A stretch of 6,365 nt of DNA from Pseudorhodobacter sp. (lineage in GTDB: Bacteria; Pseudomonadota; Alphaproteobacteria; Rhodobacterales; Rhodobacteraceae). Below the pieces are notes generated by a model, which worked only from the letters and a program-made list of their open reading frames with translations, had not been told where the DNA came from and searched no databases. The DNA lies in the NCBI GenBank assembly GCA_024641255.1, contig JAHEDL010000223.1, positions 1 to 6,365 on the forward strand, in the 5' to 3' direction. Positions 4,841 to 6,365 of the stretch are shown here, in pieces; position 1 is the stretch's first letter; every line of letters starts with the position of its first letter. Both the position numbers and the translations under genes were made by a program.

Positions 4841-5544
4841 CCGCCTTGCTGGATATTCGTGGCCTTACCGCAAATTACGGGGATTTTCAGGCGCTATTCG
4901 GCGTTGATCTGCATCTGGACGCAGGTGAAACCGTGGCGATCATCGGGGCGAACGGGGCAGGTAAAACCACGCTGATGCGCGCCATCACCGGTATTGTGCG
5001 GCCAAAGGGGCAGATTGATCTGGATGGCAAGACCGTGACCCGCTTGGCCGCGCCCGATGTTTTGCAGCAAGGCATCGCGATGGTGCCAGAGGGGCGCAAG
5101 CTGTTTCCATCGCTGTCGGTTGAAGAAAACCTTCTGATCGGCGCGCATACCCGCAAGGGCAATGGGGTGTGGAACCTTGAAACCATCTATGCGCTGTTCC
5201 CCATCCTGCAAGAACGTCGCCATAACCCCGGCACGGCCCTTTCGGGCGGGCAGCAACAAATGGTCGCCATCGGTCGTGCGCTGATGTCAAACCCGCGCGT
5301 TCTGCTTTGTGATGAAATCAGCCTTGGCCTTGCGCCGGTGGTCATCCGTGACATTTACGCCGCCGTGCCGAAGATCAAAGCGTCGGGGACGTCGATCATC
5401 GTAGTTGAACAAGACATCGGTCAGGCGTTGAAAATCGCCGACCGTGTCTACTGCATGATGGAAGGCCGCGTCACCCTCACCGGCACCCCCGCAACCCTAA
5501 CGCGCGCTGCTATTCACGATGCCTATTTCGGAGTGACCCCATGA
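4837..5544 (+). CDS. livF: ABC transporter ATP-binding protein, LivF-like
   Basis: This 235-residue protein is the second ATPase of the importer and would pair with the LivG-like subunit. It carries an A-loop tyrosine at Y14, Walker A GANGAGKTT at 37-45, the LivF-typical MVPEGRKLFPSLSVEENL segment in the Q-loop region, a canonical LSGGQ signature at 135-139 and Walker B with D159 and E160. The H-loop position has glutamine (VEQD, Q192) in place of histidine, as is normal for LivF proteins. Because this subunit has a full signature while its partner has a degenerate one, the two ATP sites of the heterodimer should be unequal. The start overlaps the previous stop (ATGA at 4837-4840), with GGGA at 4825-4828 as a weak ribosome binding site. 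Translational coupling is likely. The domain ends close to the usual family length, with no truncation. Confidence 0.93.
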   Translation: MTALLDIRGLTANYGDFQALFGVDLHLDAGETVAIIGANGAGKTTLMRAITGIVRPKGQIDLDGKTVTRLAAPDVLQQGIAMVPEGRKLFPSLSVEENLLIGAHTRKGNGVWNLETIYALFPILQERRHNPGTALSGGQQQMVAIGRALMSNPRVLLCDEISLGLAPVVIRDIYAAVPKIKASGTSIIVVEQDIGQALKIADRVYCMMEGRVTLTGTPATLTRAAIHDAYFGVTP

Positions 5545-6365
5545 ACCTGCTTGATACTCTGGTGCAGGGCATTCTGCTGGGCGGGCTTTACGCGCTGTTC
5601 GCGGCGGGGCTCAGCCTGGTTTTCGGCATCATGCGGTTGGTCAATCTGGCACATGGCGACATGATCGTGATGGCGGCCTATCTGATCCTTGGCGTGATGA
5701 ACCTGCTTGGCCTGCATCCGTTTGTGGCTGTGTTGATCGCCGCGCCGCTGATGTTTGTCGTGGGCTGGGTGCTGCAAACCTATGTGCTGAATCGGGTGCT
5801 GGGCGACGATATTCTGCCGCCGCTGCTGGTCACGTTTGGGCTGTCGGTGGTGATCCAGAACAGCCTGTTGCAAAGCTTCAGCGCCGATAGCCAAAAGCTG
5901 ACGGCTGGTGCGATCGAGGCAAAATCGCTGGCCTTCGGCCCGATCTCTGTCGGGGTGATGCCGCTGCTGACGTTGATCTCTGCGGTGGCGGTGATCTTTG
6001 CGCTGAACCAGTTGTTCTATCGCACCGCGCTTGGTCGCGCCTTCCGCGCCACCTCTGATGATGCCACCACCGCACAGTTGATGGGCATCCGCCCGCAAAG
6101 CGTGTTCGCCATGGCCACCGGTATTGCCATGGTCGTGGCAACCATCGCCGCGCTTTATCTTGGCACCCGCGCCAACTTCGACCCGTCAATCGGCCCCGCC
6201 CGCCTGCTTTACGCCTTTGAGGCGGTGATCATTGGCGGGCTTGGCAGCCTGTGGGGCACCCTTGCCGGGGGCATCGTGATTGGTGTCGCCCAAGCGTTTG
6301 GCGCGGTGATCAACCCCGAATGGCAGATTTTGGCTGGCCATGTCGCCTTTGTGGCAATTCTGCTG
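5541..6365 (+). CDS. livH: ABC transporter inner-membrane permease, LivH-like (3' end beyond window)
   Basis: The frame from the ATG at 5541 stays open for 275 codons to the right edge, with no stop. LivH proteins are about 290 residues, so little is missing. It overlaps the LivF-like stop by ATGA and has GGAG at 5530-5533 seven bases upstream. Family hallmarks are VFGIMRLVNLAHGDM (27-41) near the N-terminus, the cytoplasmic coupling segment RAFRATSDDATTAQLMGI (166-183) that meets the ATPases, and EAVIIGGLGSLWGTLAGG (227-244) near the C-terminus. Hydrophobic membrane segments lie at about residues 7-29, 41-58, 60-79, 92-111, 137-157, 188-208, 226-254 and 262 to the end. It would form the membrane channel with a LivM-type partner expected directly downstream. 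Confidence 0.94.
   Translation, partial: MNLLDTLVQGILLGGLYALFAAGLSLVFGIMRLVNLAHGDMIVMAAYLILGVMNLLGLHPFVAVLIAAPLMFVVGWVLQTYVLNRVLGDDILPPLLVTFGLSVVIQNSLLQSFSADSQKLTAGAIEAKSLAFGPISVGVMPLLTLISAVAVIFALNQLFYRTALGRAFRATSDDATTAQLMGIRPQSVFAMATGIAMVVATIAALYLGTRANFDPSIGPARLLYAFEAVIIGGLGSLWGTLAGGIVIGVAQAFGAVINPEWQILAGHVAFVAILL

Noticed and set aside
5523..6098. Minus-strand frame rich in His, Gln and Arg opposite the permease
   Set aside because: Its composition is what results from reading a Leu/Val/Ala-rich membrane protein gene backwards; no independent support.

Overview
The window is a catabolic-type gene cluster from what looks like an alphaproteobacterium. A Rhodobacteraceae-like host is my inference, from the moderately high GC coding sequence, frequent ATGA stop/start overlaps, a Tat-exported ABC binding protein and general protein resemblance. 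No rRNA, tRNA, CRISPR array, insertion sequence or phage gene is visible, and every gene is chromosome-like and intact except the two cut by the window edges.

Layout: (1) positions 1-557, minus strand, a TetR-family repressor whose C-terminus runs off the left edge. (2) 558-939, a 382-bp divergent control region, AT-rich and full of short inverted repeats. (3) 940-2580, an MhpA-type FAD-dependent aromatic hydroxylase. (4) 2581-2788, a 208-bp gap with a perfect TATAAT hexamer, a 12-bp palindrome, an 11-bp inverted repeat with a Shine-Dalgarno sequence in its loop, and GC-rich hairpins. (5) 2789-4066, a Tat-signal periplasmic binding protein of the branched-chain amino acid/amide type. (6) a strong intercistronic hairpin at 4075-4100. 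(7) 4121-4840 and 4837-5544, the LivG-like and LivF-like ATPases. (8) 5541 to the right edge, the LivH-like permease, lacking only its last residues. A LivM-type permease is expected just beyond the window.

How they fit together (inference): the transporter family is named for leucine/isoleucine/valine uptake, but many members carry aromatic acids. The neighbouring aromatic-ring monooxygenase and divergent TetR regulator suggest an inducible system that imports a phenolic or phenylpropanoid-like acid and hydroxylates it for ring cleavage. The exact substrate cannot be read from the sequence. The least ordinary parts are the two non-coding regions, the non-canonical ABC signature of the LivG-like ATPase and a Gly/Pro-rich expansion in the hydroxylase.
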